DNA from: Shewanella vesiculosa | Lineage (GTDB): Bacteria > Pseudomonadota > Gammaproteobacteria > Enterobacterales > Shewanellaceae | Assembly: GCF_021560015.1 (NCBI RefSeq) | Contig: NZ_CP073588.1 | Location: 1,674,001 to 1,738,000, forward strand | Length of the DNA stretch: 64,000 nt | Direction: 5' to 3' | In this document: positions 1 through 12,768 of the stretch, piece by piece | Numbering within the stretch: the first letter of the stretch is position 1 | How the letters are laid out: each line of letters begins with the position of its first letter | Translations under genes and position numbers: made by a program | Notes under the pieces: generated by a model | The model's database searches: none | Seen by the model: only the letters and a program-made list of their open reading frames with translations | What the model was told of the DNA's origin: nothing

Positions 1-490
1 CAGGATGACGTTTGGGTCCAACTAAGCCTGAAAATCGCACAATACAGCTGTTTTGCATTGCAGAAAATATCGCTTCTGCTTGTAATAAAATATCACTGCT
101 ATCATTAAATACCGCCGCATCATGTTCGGTGACGGTTTGATCTAGCGACGGATAAACCCCTGTCGTACTGATAAAAATCACTTTTTGGTATTGGCGTTCA
201 CCGATAAAGTTTTTCAATTGAGTTAAATAAGCAAGATAGTCAGTATCACCGCGCCTTAGTCCAGGCGGTATATTAATCACGATCGCATCGGCATCGAATA
301 AAGATGAGTGTTTTGCATCAGCAATAATATGGGCCAAATCGAGTTGAAAAGCCTCGATACCCGCTTGCTGTAACTGAGCTAAATCATCAGGATCACGCTT
401 TGAAGCTTTTACCTTGAAACCTTGTTTAACTAACTGTGTGGCTAGTGGGAAACCAAACCAACCACATCCGATAATGGTAATTGTATTCAT
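1..490 (-). CDS. SDR-family NAD(P)-binding protein, YeeZ-like (partial, C-terminus beyond window)
   Basis: My translation of the minus strand gives an open frame of 163 codons from the ATG at 488-490 to the window edge, with no stop. The N-terminus carries a Rossmann nucleotide-binding motif (ITIIGCGWFGFPLA, residues 4-17). Further on are ISTTGVYPS and SGLVGPKRHP, which resemble the E. coli YeeZ group of atypical short-chain dehydrogenases/epimerases. The substrate is unknown for this group. It lies 27 bases downstream of the HD-GYP gene stop on the same strand, so the two may be cotranscribed. The family call is fairly secure; the specific role is not. Confidence 0.8.
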   Translation of the reverse strand, partial: MNTITIIGCGWFGFPLATQLVKQGFKVKASKRDPDDLAQLQQAGIEAFQLDLAHIIADAKHSSLFDADAIVINIPPGLRRGDTDYLAYLTQLKNFIGERQYQKVIFISTTGVYPSLDQTVTEHDAAVFNDSSDILLQAEAIFSAMQNSCIVRFSGLVGPKRHP

Positions 491-517
491 GTGTTCTCAG
501 TGTAACTAGGTGATGTA

Positions 518-1744
518 TTAGTGATTAAAGTGGTTAAAATAAAAGCTGATTGGGCTGTTGGCTTGTAATGTTTTAATCGCGCCTTCTGATAAGTCTTCTA
601 GCTTAATGACTTCTTTTATTTGCACATCTTCATCAATTAAAAATCGAAAGCTTGGCTCTGAACCGCTGTCATGGCAGGACCATACATGAGGTTGTTTGAC
701 GTCGGTAGTCGTCATCATCACCTTGGCAATATTATCGTCGGTTAAGCGCACTATTGTGCCTGGTGGATAAATACCTAATATTTTAACTAACACCGAAATC
801 AAATTGTTACTGTGCTTACTGCTTTGAGTTTTAAATAATATGGCCAGTGCAATTTGTGGACTCTGATGTTGATGTAAGAGGATTTCATAACTATTGGCCA
901 AAGACACTATTTGGGTTGTCTGTAAAATTTTTGCTTCGGTTAAATGATTAGGAAATCCACTGCCATCAATAAACTCGTGATGATGCAGCACAATATCCAG
1001 CATGGCTTCAGGAAACAATCCGGTTCGATTAAGAATGTCATAACCAAAGTTAGGATGCATTTTCAAAAAGTTACTTTCGTGATCGGTTAATTCACCCCGC
1101 TTGCGCCTAATGGTTTCAGGCACTTTGAGTTTACCGATATCATGAAACAAACTGCCTAATGCAATGTCACGCACCTCACTTTTAGTCAGTGATAAAGTAT
1201 GAGCAATCAGCATAGAAATAACCGCCACTGAAATACCGTGCTGTGTGACGCTGATATCGGTTTCACCGCTGCCCACTAAAGTTAAATGAGGGGTTTCGCT
1301 TTCATACAAATGATCAACTAAATCTTCGACTAAAGTGGCCGCTTCCCGATAAGCACCTTCAGGATCGCTAACGATTTTGCCAAACACGGTTCGACTATCA
1401 TTAACTGATTTAAGAAAATGTTGTTGGCTAACGCGCATACTCTTTTTTGCTAATGGCCGATAATCGATTTCTTCATCAACCACTTCTTCAGGTAATTCGA
1501 TGTCTTCAGGTTCTGCAATTTGCGGCAATAAATCATGACCTTCAATCACATAAACGTATGACAAATCGAGACCTTTTATCATCTCAATTTGGACTTGTTT
1601 TTCAAGCTTAACTTTACTGCGGAAAAAAGGATGGCTAGTCCAAGATAAAGGCAGCTTAACGGTTAACCCGAGCACCATTTGCGAAACAGGTATTTTTAGT
1701 AATTCTGCTTTAGCCAAAATATCGATCCTTTTCACATTCGCCAA
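518..1744 (-). CDS. HD-GYP domain phosphodiesterase with N-terminal DUF3391
   Basis: The 408-residue protein has an N-terminal DUF3391-like region (about 1-130) and an HD-GYP domain (about 150-320). HD-GYP proteins hydrolyse the second messenger cyclic di-GMP. Visible metal-ligand motifs are H169, HDIGK at 201-205, H230 and HHH at 254-256. The GYP signature reads DGSGFP (260-265), with Phe replacing Tyr. No receiver, PAS or membrane segment is visible, so it is a cytosolic enzyme without an obvious sensory input domain. Activity is inferred from the retained HD residues; the degenerate GYP leaves some doubt about substrate preference. Confidence 0.88.
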   Translation of the reverse strand: MANVKRIDILAKAELLKIPVSQMVLGLTVKLPLSWTSHPFFRSKVKLEKQVQIEMIKGLDLSYVYVIEGHDLLPQIAEPEDIELPEEVVDEEIDYRPLAKKSMRVSQQHFLKSVNDSRTVFGKIVSDPEGAYREAATLVEDLVDHLYESETPHLTLVGSGETDISVTQHGISVAVISMLIAHTLSLTKSEVRDIALGSLFHDIGKLKVPETIRRKRGELTDHESNFLKMHPNFGYDILNRTGLFPEAMLDIVLHHHEFIDGSGFPNHLTEAKILQTTQIVSLANSYEILLHQHQSPQIALAILFKTQSSKHSNNLISVLVKILGIYPPGTIVRLTDDNIAKVMMTTTDVKQPHVWSCHDSGSEPSFRFLIDEDVQIKEVIKLEDLSEGAIKTLQANSPISFYFNHFNH

Positions 1745-1870
1745 ATGATGGCGGTAATGAAAGTGCCATTGTTACACTGACATTTTCACAAATAGAGTTA
1801 TGTGTATCAAGGTGTTACATCTTTACCTTTGGTGATGATCAAATATAGTGCATTTATGCCTAGGCGTACA

Positions 1871-2392
1871 TTATTTCGTATCTTGTTTACTCTCATCTAT
1901 TGATGACGTTGCAACTTGCGCCTCGGTCTCATCTTCAGTCCAATCGGCAAAGTAGTAGTATAATCGTTTTGACTTTAATACATAAATCACTGACCAAAAA
2001 AGAAAAAGTGCGTCAATCGAATAGCCAATTTTAAACAAAAAGTCATCGTGCATCATCCGCTGGAATAAAAATATGCCATCAAGGATAAGCAATGCCCATA
2101 AAAACCAACCACTGTTCTTAAACAGTGGAATGAGTATCGGCCAACTGCGTTTTCGTTCGGCAATAATAAGTCCATAAAGCAACACGGCGCCAACGCCAGC
2201 AATTAATGCTAAGACAAAGTCGCTTTTTTCAGGATAAAACAACCGAACTAAACCCGCGCGGTCATTAAACTGAGTGAGTGAGGCGATAAAAATACACCAA
2301 CCGCGGGCTAAAAAAACTAAGATTAAATACAAAAACAACGGTGGTTTAATATGACCGCGATCATCAAGCCAAGTAATATTACTAAAATTCAC
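1871..2392 (-). CDS. DUF2919 family inner-membrane protein (YfeZ-like)
   Basis: The protein has 173 residues with about four hydrophobic segments (near 17-37, 60-77, 92-110 and 118-138) and a polar acidic tail ending in ESKQDTK. The arrangement and the N-terminal DRGHIKPPLFLYLILVF pattern match DUF2919, a family of small inner-membrane proteins related to E. coli YfeZ. No function is established for the family. It sits just downstream of ligA on the same strand and could be read from the zipA-ligA transcript. Confidence 0.75.
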   Translation of the reverse strand: MNFSNITWLDDRGHIKPPLFLYLILVFLARGWCIFIASLTQFNDRAGLVRLFYPEKSDFVLALIAGVGAVLLYGLIIAERKRSWPILIPLFKNSGWFLWALLILDGIFLFQRMMHDDFLFKIGYSIDALFLFWSVIYVLKSKRLYYYFADWTEDETEAQVATSSIDESKQDTK

Positions 2393-2458
2393 AATAGCCT
2401 CTTATCGGCTGTCACAAGTATAAATAAAACATCTTTACTAATATCAATATCAGTTCGG

Positions 2459-4560
<2,102 letters not shown>

Positions 4561-4569
4561 ATAAAAACA

Positions 4570-5629
4570 TCAACCTACGCCGCATTGAGTCGTCGTAAAT
4601 ACTCTTTTTTTGGTCCCATCGGTCCAAGGTTGACGTTGTCCATCTAGTAATTGTGCATTGAGATCGTCGGCAATTTGATAAGCCGAGTTCAACATAATGG
4701 TAAAGTTCATCATTGGATCGCCGTATCCAGGTAAGGTCATAAATAACACCACACCTTGAGTCACAAACTGCTCCATTTCATCTGGATCAAACACGCCTGG
4801 CTTTAACATGTTGGCAAGTGAAAACAGCACTTTACCTGTACCAGCATTATCGATGTGACGATGAAAAATATCCATGTCTCCAAATTTAAAATTAAGCGAC
4901 AACAAACTTGGTAATAATTCAGCGCCCTGAATTTGTTCACCTTCTTTTGCCACGATATGCAGTACTAATACATCGGTCGGCTCTAGCGGTTCATCAGCCG
5001 GGGCATCAGCTGCCTGAGTTGAATTAGCGTTATTGTCTAACTTAACCTCAGGGTTAATCTCAGCGGCAGGTGTTGGCTCTGCCATTTGCGTTGCTTTATG
5101 GGGTTCGGCTTTGGCTGCCAGAGGCTTACCGGTATAGCTTTCTAACTTGGCTGTACTGGTTGAAGGATTAAATATCTTTTTTAGGCGTATTCATTGATAC
5201 GCTTGGCGTCACAGCAGCTTGAAGATCATCTTCAACAAACAATGTCTGTTGTGTTGGTTGCGCAGTTTTAGCTTCAGCATGGCTAGGCTCAGATGGCTTA
5301 ATCGCGGGCTGACGGAGCGAGTCTTGCAAGGGTGTGTTGGAAAGCTTTGCATCACTTGAATGAGGCTTTTGGCTTAAATTAGTTTTTAATATCGGCTTAA
5401 TGACCGTCTCTTCAACCTCGCCAGGTTTACGCACGCGCACCGGGCCAATACCATCGGCGTCAAAACCGTCAGAGTCGATACGTTTAGCTTGTTCTTTATA
5501 AAACCCAGCCATAGGACTTTGTTTCATTGACTTAGGTTGTTGCTTACGAATCGACCAAAAACCGTGCACTAACACCGCAATGATTGCGATTGCGCCTAAT
5601 ACGAATAACACCAGTTGTAGATCTTTCAT
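4570..5629 (-). pseudogene. zipA: Cell division protein ZipA, one frameshift as sequenced
   Basis: ZipA anchors FtsZ to the inner membrane at the division site. The first frame (5629-5168) gives the short N-terminal transmembrane segment (LVLFVLGAIAIIAVLVHGFW) and the charged, proline-rich linker. The second frame gives the C-terminal FtsZ-binding domain ([33 protein letters not shown]). Both frames are open across the T6 run at 5177-5182; deleting one base there yields a continuous 352-residue protein of normal family length. The smc-zipA-ligA order is the usual gammaproteobacterial one, with 20 bases between smc and zipA. The break is probably a sequencing indel. Confidence 0.9.
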
Positions 5630-5649
5630 AGATTCCCTGTCTTCCTAAT

Positions 5650-8600
5650 TTATACCGCGTCAGCCATGGCGACTGCGGCTTCAATGTCCACTGCGACTAT
5701 TCTTGAAACGCCAGGTTCATGCATAGTAACGCCAATAAGTTGATCAGCCATTTCCATTGTTATTTTATTATGACTGATATAAATAAATTGCACACTTTGT
5801 GACATTTCTTTCAGTAACCGACAAAAACGTTCGACGTTGGCGTCATCCAAAGGTGCATCAACTTCATCTAGCATACAAAAGGGTGCTGGATTCAGTCTAA
5901 AAATGGCAAAGACCAATGATAAAGCGGTTAACGCTTTTTCTCCACCACTAAGTAAATGTATGGTGCTATTCTTCTTACCTGGCGGCTGCGCCATGATGGT
6001 AACCCCCGTTTCGAGAAGGTCATCACCCGTTAAGGCCAAGTACGCTTTTCCCCCACCAAAGACTTTAGGAAATAGCAGACCTAAATCATGATTTACCGTT
6101 TCAAATGTTGCTTTAAAACGACTGCGGGTTTCTTTATCTATCTTACGGATAGCGTCTTCTAATATCGCTAACCCTTTATTTAAGTCGTCATCCTGACTGT
6201 CTAAATACGCTTTTCTCTCTCGTTGCGATTCAAATTCTTCAATGGCTGCAAGGTTGATGGCACCAAGACGTAAAATGTTCTGTTTCACTTTTTCAAGCTG
6301 TTGCGACCAAGCGTCAATAGATGCCTGCTCTGGCATGTCGGCAATCACTTGTTGCAGCTGGATTTGCTGTTCTTGTAGTAATTGCAGCTGACCATTGGCC
6401 TGCCCTTTTAAACCTTCACGACGTAACTTTAACGCGCTTATCTTTTGAGTCAAGTCCTGTAGCACTACAAGCTGTTGTTTTTGCATCAATACTAAACTGT
6501 CTAAGCTTGTTTGCAGCTCTGCTTGTTGAGAACGATTAAGCTGTAATTGCTGCTGCAGAGCTTGCTGCTGCTCGAGTACTTGAGCTAACTGAGTTGAAAG
6601 TTGGCTCAAATCATGTTGACCGCGTTGCTGCTGATTGTCGAGTAACATTTGTTGTAACTGAGTCAATTGGTTGATTAATTCAGTCTTTTTTTCATGCTTT
6701 TGCTTTAATTTTTGCTCGCTCAATGCTTGTTCAGTGACATGCTGTTGCACTTGTGCTTGCTGGTGCTTAACACGATTGGCAGCATCAGAGCGAATAGCTT
6801 TGGTTTCTCGAAGCTTAGCTTGACTTGTTTGCCAAGCTTGTTGGGCCAGTTCGTGTTGATTCATTGCCTGTAACAATGCTTCTTCTTGAATAAGGATCTG
6901 CTCTTCAAAAGCATCAACTTGTAAGTGTTTATCGTCTATTTGCTGAGTAAGTTTGCTTATAGTCTGACTATATTGTTGTTGCTTTTGACGTTTATCAGCG
7001 ACTTGCTGAGTTAAACTCGTGACCAAAGAGTGCAGTTTTGTCTGCTCTATTTGTAACTGATGACAGGCTTGTTGGCATTGATTCAGTTCTAGCTGAGTGG
7101 TTGCGGCCCGTTGAGTTAACGATGTCAGTGAGTGCTGAGACGATACCTGCTGTTGCTCAAGTTCTGCTAGTTGCTGACTTAAACTTAAGCGCTCTTGGCT
7201 AAGCACAATAGCTGATTGCCCCGACTGAGTATGATTAAGCACAAAACCATGGCCAATCAAAAAACCTTCTTGGGTGGCAATATATTGTTCGGGGGCTAAT
7301 GTCGGCAATAACACTTTGGCTTCAGCCATACTCGTCGCCCACACCACGTGTTGTAACCAAGGCGCTAAATTCACCGGCGTGGTCAAAGCAGGATAAGCCA
7401 CGGTTTCTTGCTGTTCAAACCCCACTATTGGGCTGGTTTCATCCACCAAAGACGTTATGTCATCAGCTAAAATAGGTAACTGACTTAACCCTTGTAAGAC
7501 TTTATCGACCGCTTTTTCCCAGCCGGGCACCACCTCAATCACTTGCCATAATTGTTGACCCTCATCTTGAGTGTGCTCAGCCAATAGCTCGTCAATAAAC
7601 TGCAAGCGCGAATGATGATGAGTCACCGATTGCTTGAGTTTTTGATAGGTTTCGCTTGCTTCAGTCACAGCTTGCTGCTGTTCAACTAAGGTCAATTTAA
7701 GTTGACTGTGTTGCAGCTGTTTATCAGTAAGTTGTTGATCAATTTTGGCTAATTCGGTCTCACTGAGTTGCAATTCTTGATGGTTATTCTGTTGTGCCAA
7801 AGCAGCGAATTCGCTTTGAGATTGAGATAAACGCTGCTCGTCTTGCCGAACACTTTGCTGTTGATGACTGAGGGTTGATTGACTCAGTGCCAACTGCATT
7901 TTATTGCTCGCCAAGGTTTCGGCATACTGGGTTAGCTGGCGTTGCTGATCATCACAAGCTTCTTCAATAGCAAACACCTGCTCATCGATCTGCTCAAGCG
8001 CCTGGTTTGCCTGATCATAAGCGGGTTGATGAGTATTCACTTGTTCAATTAACTGCTGGTGAACGTCAGTCATCCTAACAATATGTTCCTCAGCTTGCTC
8101 AACTTGCTGTTGTAACGACTGAATTTGTTGTTGCAGCTGGTTATCTTGTTGCTGTTGATGCGCAAGCTGTTGCTCAAGCTTGGTGGTGGTATTGCCAGCT
8201 TGGTAATACTGTTCAACCAGTTTATGTTCGGCATCACTGAGTTCAGCCAATTGCTGTTTCAACTGAATAACACTGGTATCGCCCTGCTGGGCATTCTTGG
8301 CTAACGCTTCAGCTCTCAGTTCACCTGCAGCCGTTTCGGTGTCGAGCTTGTCGGTTTGCTGTAATAGTTGTTGATAGCGCATAACGAGGAGCTGGCTATG
8401 TAACTGGCGTTCGCTGTGTTTTAATTCGCGATAGCGCAACGCCGCTTTAGCTTGTTGCGATAATTTATCTAACTGAGCGCCGAGCTCAACCCGAATATCA
8501 TTTAAACGTTCAAGGTTTTCACGGGTATGACGAATCCGATTTTCAGTTTCACGGCGGCGTTCTTTATAACGCGAAATACCGGCGGCTTCTTCAATAAATA

Positions 8601-9084
8601 CTCTCAACTCTTGAGGTTTAGATTCAATTAAACGTGAAATCGTCCCCTGTTCGATAATTGCGTAGCTTCGTGGCCCAAGACCGGTCCCCATAAATAAGTC
8701 GGTAATGTCTTTGCGACGACACTTTTGACCATTTAAAAAGTAACTTGATTCACTATCGCGGTTGACTTGGCGCTTAACCGATATTTCTTGATAACTAGCG
8801 TACTGACCAGTAAGTCGTCCTTGGGTATTTTCAAATACAAGCTCTACCCCTGCCACCGAAATAGGCTTGCGCGAAGATGAACCGTTAAAAATAACATCGG
8901 TCATCGAATCGCCACGTAAATGCTTGGCACTACTTTCCCCCAGCACCCAGCGTACAGCATCAATAACATTGGATTTGCCGCAGCCGTTAGGGCCAATAAT
9001 GGCCGATAAGGCATTATCAAATGGGATTTTTGTTGGGTCTACAAACGACTTAAATCCAGCAAGTTTTATTTGTTTTAATCTCAT
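5650..9084 (-). CDS. smc: Chromosome segregation protein SMC
   Basis: This 1144-residue protein is a structural-maintenance-of-chromosomes ATPase that compacts and segregates DNA. The Walker A motif is GPNGCGKSN (31-39). Two long glutamine-rich coiled coils flank a central hinge (about 500-640), and the C-terminal head carries the signature LSGGEKAL and Walker B/D-loop CMLDEVDAPLDD. Glutamine content of the coils is very high (many QQ and LQQ runs), as in other Shewanella and Vibrio SMC proteins. It precedes zipA on the same strand and is divergent from cysZ. The start ATG lies 160 bases from the cysZ start. Confidence 0.96.
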   Translation of the reverse strand: MRLKQIKLAGFKSFVDPTKIPFDNALSAIIGPNGCGKSNVIDAVRWVLGESSAKHLRGDSMTDVIFNGSSSRKPISVAGVELVFENTQGRLTGQYASYQEISVKRQVNRDSESSYFLNGQKCRRKDITDLFMGTGLGPRSYAIIEQGTISRLIESKPQELRVFIEEAAGISRYKERRRETENRIRHTRENLERLNDIRVELGAQLDKLSQQAKAALRYRELKHSERQLHSQLLVMRYQQLLQQTDKLDTETAAGELRAEALAKNAQQGDTSVIQLKQQLAELSDAEHKLVEQYYQAGNTTTKLEQQLAHQQQQDNQLQQQIQSLQQQVEQAEEHIVRMTDVHQQLIEQVNTHQPAYDQANQALEQIDEQVFAIEEACDDQQRQLTQYAETLASNKMQLALSQSTLSHQQQSVRQDEQRLSQSQSEFAALAQQNNHQELQLSETELAKIDQQLTDKQLQHSQLKLTLVEQQQAVTEASETYQKLKQSVTHHHSRLQFIDELLAEHTQDEGQQLWQVIEVVPGWEKAVDKVLQGLSQLPILADDITSLVDETSPIVGFEQQETVAYPALTTPVNLAPWLQHVVWATSMAEAKVLLPTLAPEQYIATQEGFLIGHGFVLNHTQSGQSAIVLSQERLSLSQQLAELEQQQVSSQHSLTSLTQRAATTQLELNQCQQACHQLQIEQTKLHSLVTSLTQQVADKRQKQQQYSQTISKLTQQIDDKHLQVDAFEEQILIQEEALLQAMNQHELAQQAWQTSQAKLRETKAIRSDAANRVKHQQAQVQQHVTEQALSEQKLKQKHEKKTELINQLTQLQQMLLDNQQQRGQHDLSQLSTQLAQVLEQQQALQQQLQLNRSQQAELQTSLDSLVLMQKQQLVVLQDLTQKISALKLRREGLKGQANGQLQLLQEQQIQLQQVIADMPEQASIDAWSQQLEKVKQNILRLGAINLAAIEEFESQRERKAYLDSQDDDLNKGLAILEDAIRKIDKETRSRFKATFETVNHDLGLLFPKVFGGGKAYLALTGDDLLETGVTIMAQPPGKKNSTIHLLSGGEKALTALSLVFAIFRLNPAPFCMLDEVDAPLDDANVERFCRLLKEMSQSVQFIYISHNKITMEMADQLIGVTMHEPGVSRIVAVDIEAAVAMADAV

Positions 9085-9244
9085 GTTGCCAGTTCAGGTA
9101 CGCATTAAAAGGAAAAAGCAGTTCACTTTAGCAATTGAGCCGCATTTTGTAACGATTTTTATCCTATTGATCCTGTTTATCACTTGTTTTATTGTCTCTG
9201 GCTGGTCAAAATCAATGTTATGAGTCATAAAAAAGGCGCGTTAA

Positions 9245-10016
9245 ATGGTAAACAACACTCAGACCGTTAAAAAGAGCGGTGTAAATTATTTTATGCAAGG
9301 CTTTCAATTAATTAAACAGCCGGGGTTACGCTCGTTTGTGTTTATCCCGTTAATGATAAATTTACTGCTGTTTGCTGGGGCAATGTATTTTGCCTTGGGC
9401 CAATTGACTGAGCTATTCGATTGGATGAATGGCCAACTCCCTGACTACTTAAGTTGGTTACATTTTTTCTTGTGGCCATTAGCCTTGTTAACCATGTTAG
9501 TGGTCATGTCATTTATATTCAGCTCAGTGATGAACTGGCTGGCAGCTCCCTTTAATGGCTTATTGGCCGAAAAGGTTGAACAACACTTAACGGGTAAAAA
9601 TTTAAATACCGGCACATCTGTCGATATGGTGAAAGATTTGCCCCGTGTGTTAGGCCGAGAATGGATCAAACTGAAATACTATTTACCCAGAGCATTATTA
9701 TTTTTAGTGTTGTTGGGTGCCGGTCATTGGTCAAACAGCCGCACCTATTTTATGGTTTTTATTTACCGCTTGGATGATGGCGATTCAATATTGTGACTAT
9801 CCTTTTGACAACCACAAAGTAAGTTTTGATGATATGAAGTTTGCCCTTAAGAACACTAAAGGTTCAAGCTACAGTTTCGGGGCATCGGTGACCTTATTTT
9901 CGATGATCCCTATTGTTAACTTTATCGTTATGCCTGTAGCCATTTGCGGCGCAACCGCGATGTGGGTAGATAAATATCGTCAAGCTTACAAAAACAATAT
10001 TATCGCTCCTGATTAA
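9245..10016 (+). pseudogene. cysZ: Sulfate transporter CysZ, one frameshift as sequenced
   Basis: CysZ is an inner-membrane protein that brings sulfate into the cell for cysteine synthesis. The first frame contains the N-terminal membrane segments and REWIKLKYYLPRAL; the second continues with [14 protein letters not shown] and CDYPFDNHK, both CysZ hallmarks. Frames join at the G3 run 9715-9717: removing one G gives an uninterrupted 256-residue protein, matching the family. Divergence from smc is the common gammaproteobacterial arrangement. The frameshift is probably a sequence error. Confidence 0.9.
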
Positions 10017-10131
10017 TCAGCTGTTATTGGCCTCGATGAATAAATACTAATCTAACAGTCTAATGGCATACCTCTAAAAATGATTTATGAGTAAGTCGCC
10101 ATTGGAGAATAGATCGACTTGATACTCTCTC

Positions 10132-10158
10132 AGCCCGATGCTTAGCAGCGGGCTTTTT
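10132..10158 (+). terminator. Intrinsic terminator downstream of cysZ
   Basis: AGCCCG and CGGGCT arms are followed by a T5 run, about 115 bases after the cysZ stop. The intervening 10,017-10,131 holds no recognisable gene. Confidence 0.6.
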
Positions 10159-10285
10159 ATTATAGCTACCAGTAAGATTTAACACTTGGTAACAATTTAT
10201 CGGTAATTTTAACATGGGCAAAACCTCCGCTTTAATAGGTTTTTTGAGATAATGGCGCAAATAACAAAAATATCAAAGAGTACCT

Positions 10286-12676
10286 GTGACCAACTTGTTA
10301 ACCTCAGCTAAGAGCCCGCGTCCAATCAACCGTTTACGCCAAATGAATAACCTTGCTTGCGGGTTAATGTTGAGCAGTTTTCTATCCTTCACTGCACTTG
10401 CAGGTTCCAGCCAACAATTTCACCTCGACATTCCGACCATCAATGAAGATATAGTACTTGATGGCGACTTTAATGAAGCTGCATGGCAACAAGCCACTGA
10501 AGTAATGCTTAATTACGAAACTTCTCCTGGAGAAAACACTGCCGCGCCAGTCAGTACTAAGGTCAAGGTATATGCTTCAAACACCAGCCTATATTTTGCA
10601 TTTACTGCCCAAGACCCTAATCCCGATAATATTCGAGTCAACTTACGTGACCGCGATAAATCCTGGGGCGATGACATGGTGGGGATTAAACTGGATACCT
10701 TCAACAATGCTCGTTTAGCGTATCAATTTTTTATTAATCCTTATGGCGTCCAAAGTGATTCCATTGAAAATGAACTCACAGGCCAAGAAAGTGATGCCTG
10801 GGACGGTATTTGGTATAGCGAAGGCAAACTCACCGCGAACGGCTTTCAAGTTGAAGTGCAGCTGCCATTAAGATTATTTAATTTTGATGGTACTAACCCT
10901 ATCCAAACCTGGGGCATTGAGCTGATCCGCTTTTACCCTCGCAATGAAACCCATCGTTTATCCACCCACCAAATTGACCGCAATGTGTCATGTCAGTTAT
11001 GCCAATTAGGCACGGCATCTGGCCTAGCAGGTGCCACTCAAGGTAAAGATTTACAGCTCACACCATCGATTGTTGCTAACCAAAGTCAACAAAGAGATGT
11101 CACTCAATCCCAACCTTGGAATGATGAAAACAATGTTGATATTGGAGTTGATTTACGTTGGGGAATCACCCCGACTACATTGTTAAATGCCACCCTCAAC
11201 CCTGACTTTTCTCAAGTAGAAGCCGATGCTGGCCAGCTTGATGTTAACAACACCTTTGCGCTGTTTTTTCCAGAAAAACGAGCCTTTTTTCTCGATAATA
11301 AAGATTACTTTGATACTCAACTGGATTTATTGCACACCCGTAATATTAGTTCGCCAGATTATGGCTTAAAACTCACGAGCAAAACCGACGACCATACATT
11401 TGCAATACTGGCAGCCAATGATGTCCAAAGTCAGTTTTTAGTGCCCGGTAATTTAAGCTCAGACATTGCGTTTATCGACGAGCCAAGTCATAACGTAGCA
11501 ACCCGATATCGTTTCGATCCTAGTAAGCAATTTTCAGTCGGTGGTTTAGTGACGTTGAAGCAGGCGAATGAATACCATAACTATGTCGCTAGCGCCGACA
11601 TCAAGTATCAACCGACAAAGCAAGATACATTGACGGCTCAATATGCCAACTCACAAACCGCCTATCCTGATGCGCTATTTAATCAATTTTGTGGCGGCGA
11701 TAATTGTAGCCAAAGCCAACTTGATTGTGACCGAGGAGATTGTGCGATAAATGAGCGCGTGCTTCGTACTCGTAAAGACGGTGAATTTAGTGATGCTATG
11801 TACAGCATCACTTACAAGCATGAACGCCGTAATTGGTATGCCAACACACAATACCAATCTATTGGCCGCGATTTTAGGGCCGATTTGGGATTCATTGATA
11901 AAGTCGATGTGAGCAAGTTTGTTGCTGGCGGCGGCTATATTTGGTACCCAGAAAATAACTTCTTCAGCAAAATAACATTTGGTGGCGACTGGGATATTAG
12001 CCATAGCCAAGATAATGAGCGTTTGGAACAAGAAACAGAAATGCTTGTTGAATTCGAAGGTGGTCTACAAAGCTATATCGCCTCAGGTATCGTACAACGT
12101 GAACGAGTGGGTCGGCGTCATAATCCAAGCATCATCAACATTGATGGCAATACCACCATGTTTGAAGAAACCTTAGGCTGGTTTTACACTAACTTCACAC
12201 CCATTGGTTCACTCAAACTCGAGCTGGATGTAAACTATGGCGATGATATTGATTTTGCCAACGATCGTCCGGCAACAATTACCATGTTCAATCCAGGTGT
12301 GGAATGGAAACTAACCGAATCTCTTGTGCTGGATATCTCGCATCGTTACCAGGTATTAGACGTTGACGATGGACGTTTATTTACAGCCAATCTCAGTGAC
12401 ATTCGCCTAAATTGGCAGCTGACGCTAAACAGTTTTATCCGCCTTAGCAGTGTGTACACGCGTATAGAGCGCGATGCTGATTTATACCGCTACCAACGCC
12501 CTGATTCACTTTATCAAGATATGGGTAATGAATTACTGTATGGCTATAAACTCAACCCACAAAGCGTATTCTATCTCGGTTACTCAGATGCCTTTATTGC
12601 TAATGATGACATTAATTCATTAACCCAAGACGAAAAGACCTACTTTATGAAAGTCAGCTACGCTTGGTTACTGTAA
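10286..12676 (+). CDS. CBM9-like / DUF5916 domain outer-membrane or secreted protein
   Basis: The protein has 796 residues from a GTG start; an in-frame ATG at residue 20 begins a stretch that looks like the signal peptide (MNNLACGLMLSSFLSFTALA). Next comes a carbohydrate-binding family-9-like domain (about 45-240, INEDIVLDGDFNEAAW, AYQFFINPYG), then the DUF5916 region (about 280-796) rich in alternating beta strands, with FFPEKRAFFLDN. The family is common in marine bacteria and is thought to be envelope-associated; no reaction is established. The gene stands alone. The GTG has an AAAGAG tract 5 bases upstream and is preferred, but the ATG is not excluded. Confidence 0.8.
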   Translation: MTNLLTSAKSPRPINRLRQMNNLACGLMLSSFLSFTALAGSSQQFHLDIPTINEDIVLDGDFNEAAWQQATEVMLNYETSPGENTAAPVSTKVKVYASNTSLYFAFTAQDPNPDNIRVNLRDRDKSWGDDMVGIKLDTFNNARLAYQFFINPYGVQSDSIENELTGQESDAWDGIWYSEGKLTANGFQVEVQLPLRLFNFDGTNPIQTWGIELIRFYPRNETHRLSTHQIDRNVSCQLCQLGTASGLAGATQGKDLQLTPSIVANQSQQRDVTQSQPWNDENNVDIGVDLRWGITPTTLLNATLNPDFSQVEADAGQLDVNNTFALFFPEKRAFFLDNKDYFDTQLDLLHTRNISSPDYGLKLTSKTDDHTFAILAANDVQSQFLVPGNLSSDIAFIDEPSHNVATRYRFDPSKQFSVGGLVTLKQANEYHNYVASADIKYQPTKQDTLTAQYANSQTAYPDALFNQFCGGDNCSQSQLDCDRGDCAINERVLRTRKDGEFSDAMYSITYKHERRNWYANTQYQSIGRDFRADLGFIDKVDVSKFVAGGGYIWYPENNFFSKITFGGDWDISHSQDNERLEQETEMLVEFEGGLQSYIASGIVQRERVGRRHNPSIINIDGNTTMFEETLGWFYTNFTPIGSLKLELDVNYGDDIDFANDRPATITMFNPGVEWKLTESLVLDISHRYQVLDVDDGRLFTANLSDIRLNWQLTLNSFIRLSSVYTRIERDADLYRYQRPDSLYQDMGNELLYGYKLNPQSVFYLGYSDAFIANDDINSLTQDEKTYFMKVSYAWLL

Positions 12677-12768
12677 GCATTAATCACAAAACCGTGACGG
12701 GTAAGCTAATGCGATAGATTTCTGCCATGACGAAATACTCCCAGCACCAAGCAAGTTGCTGTAGACGC

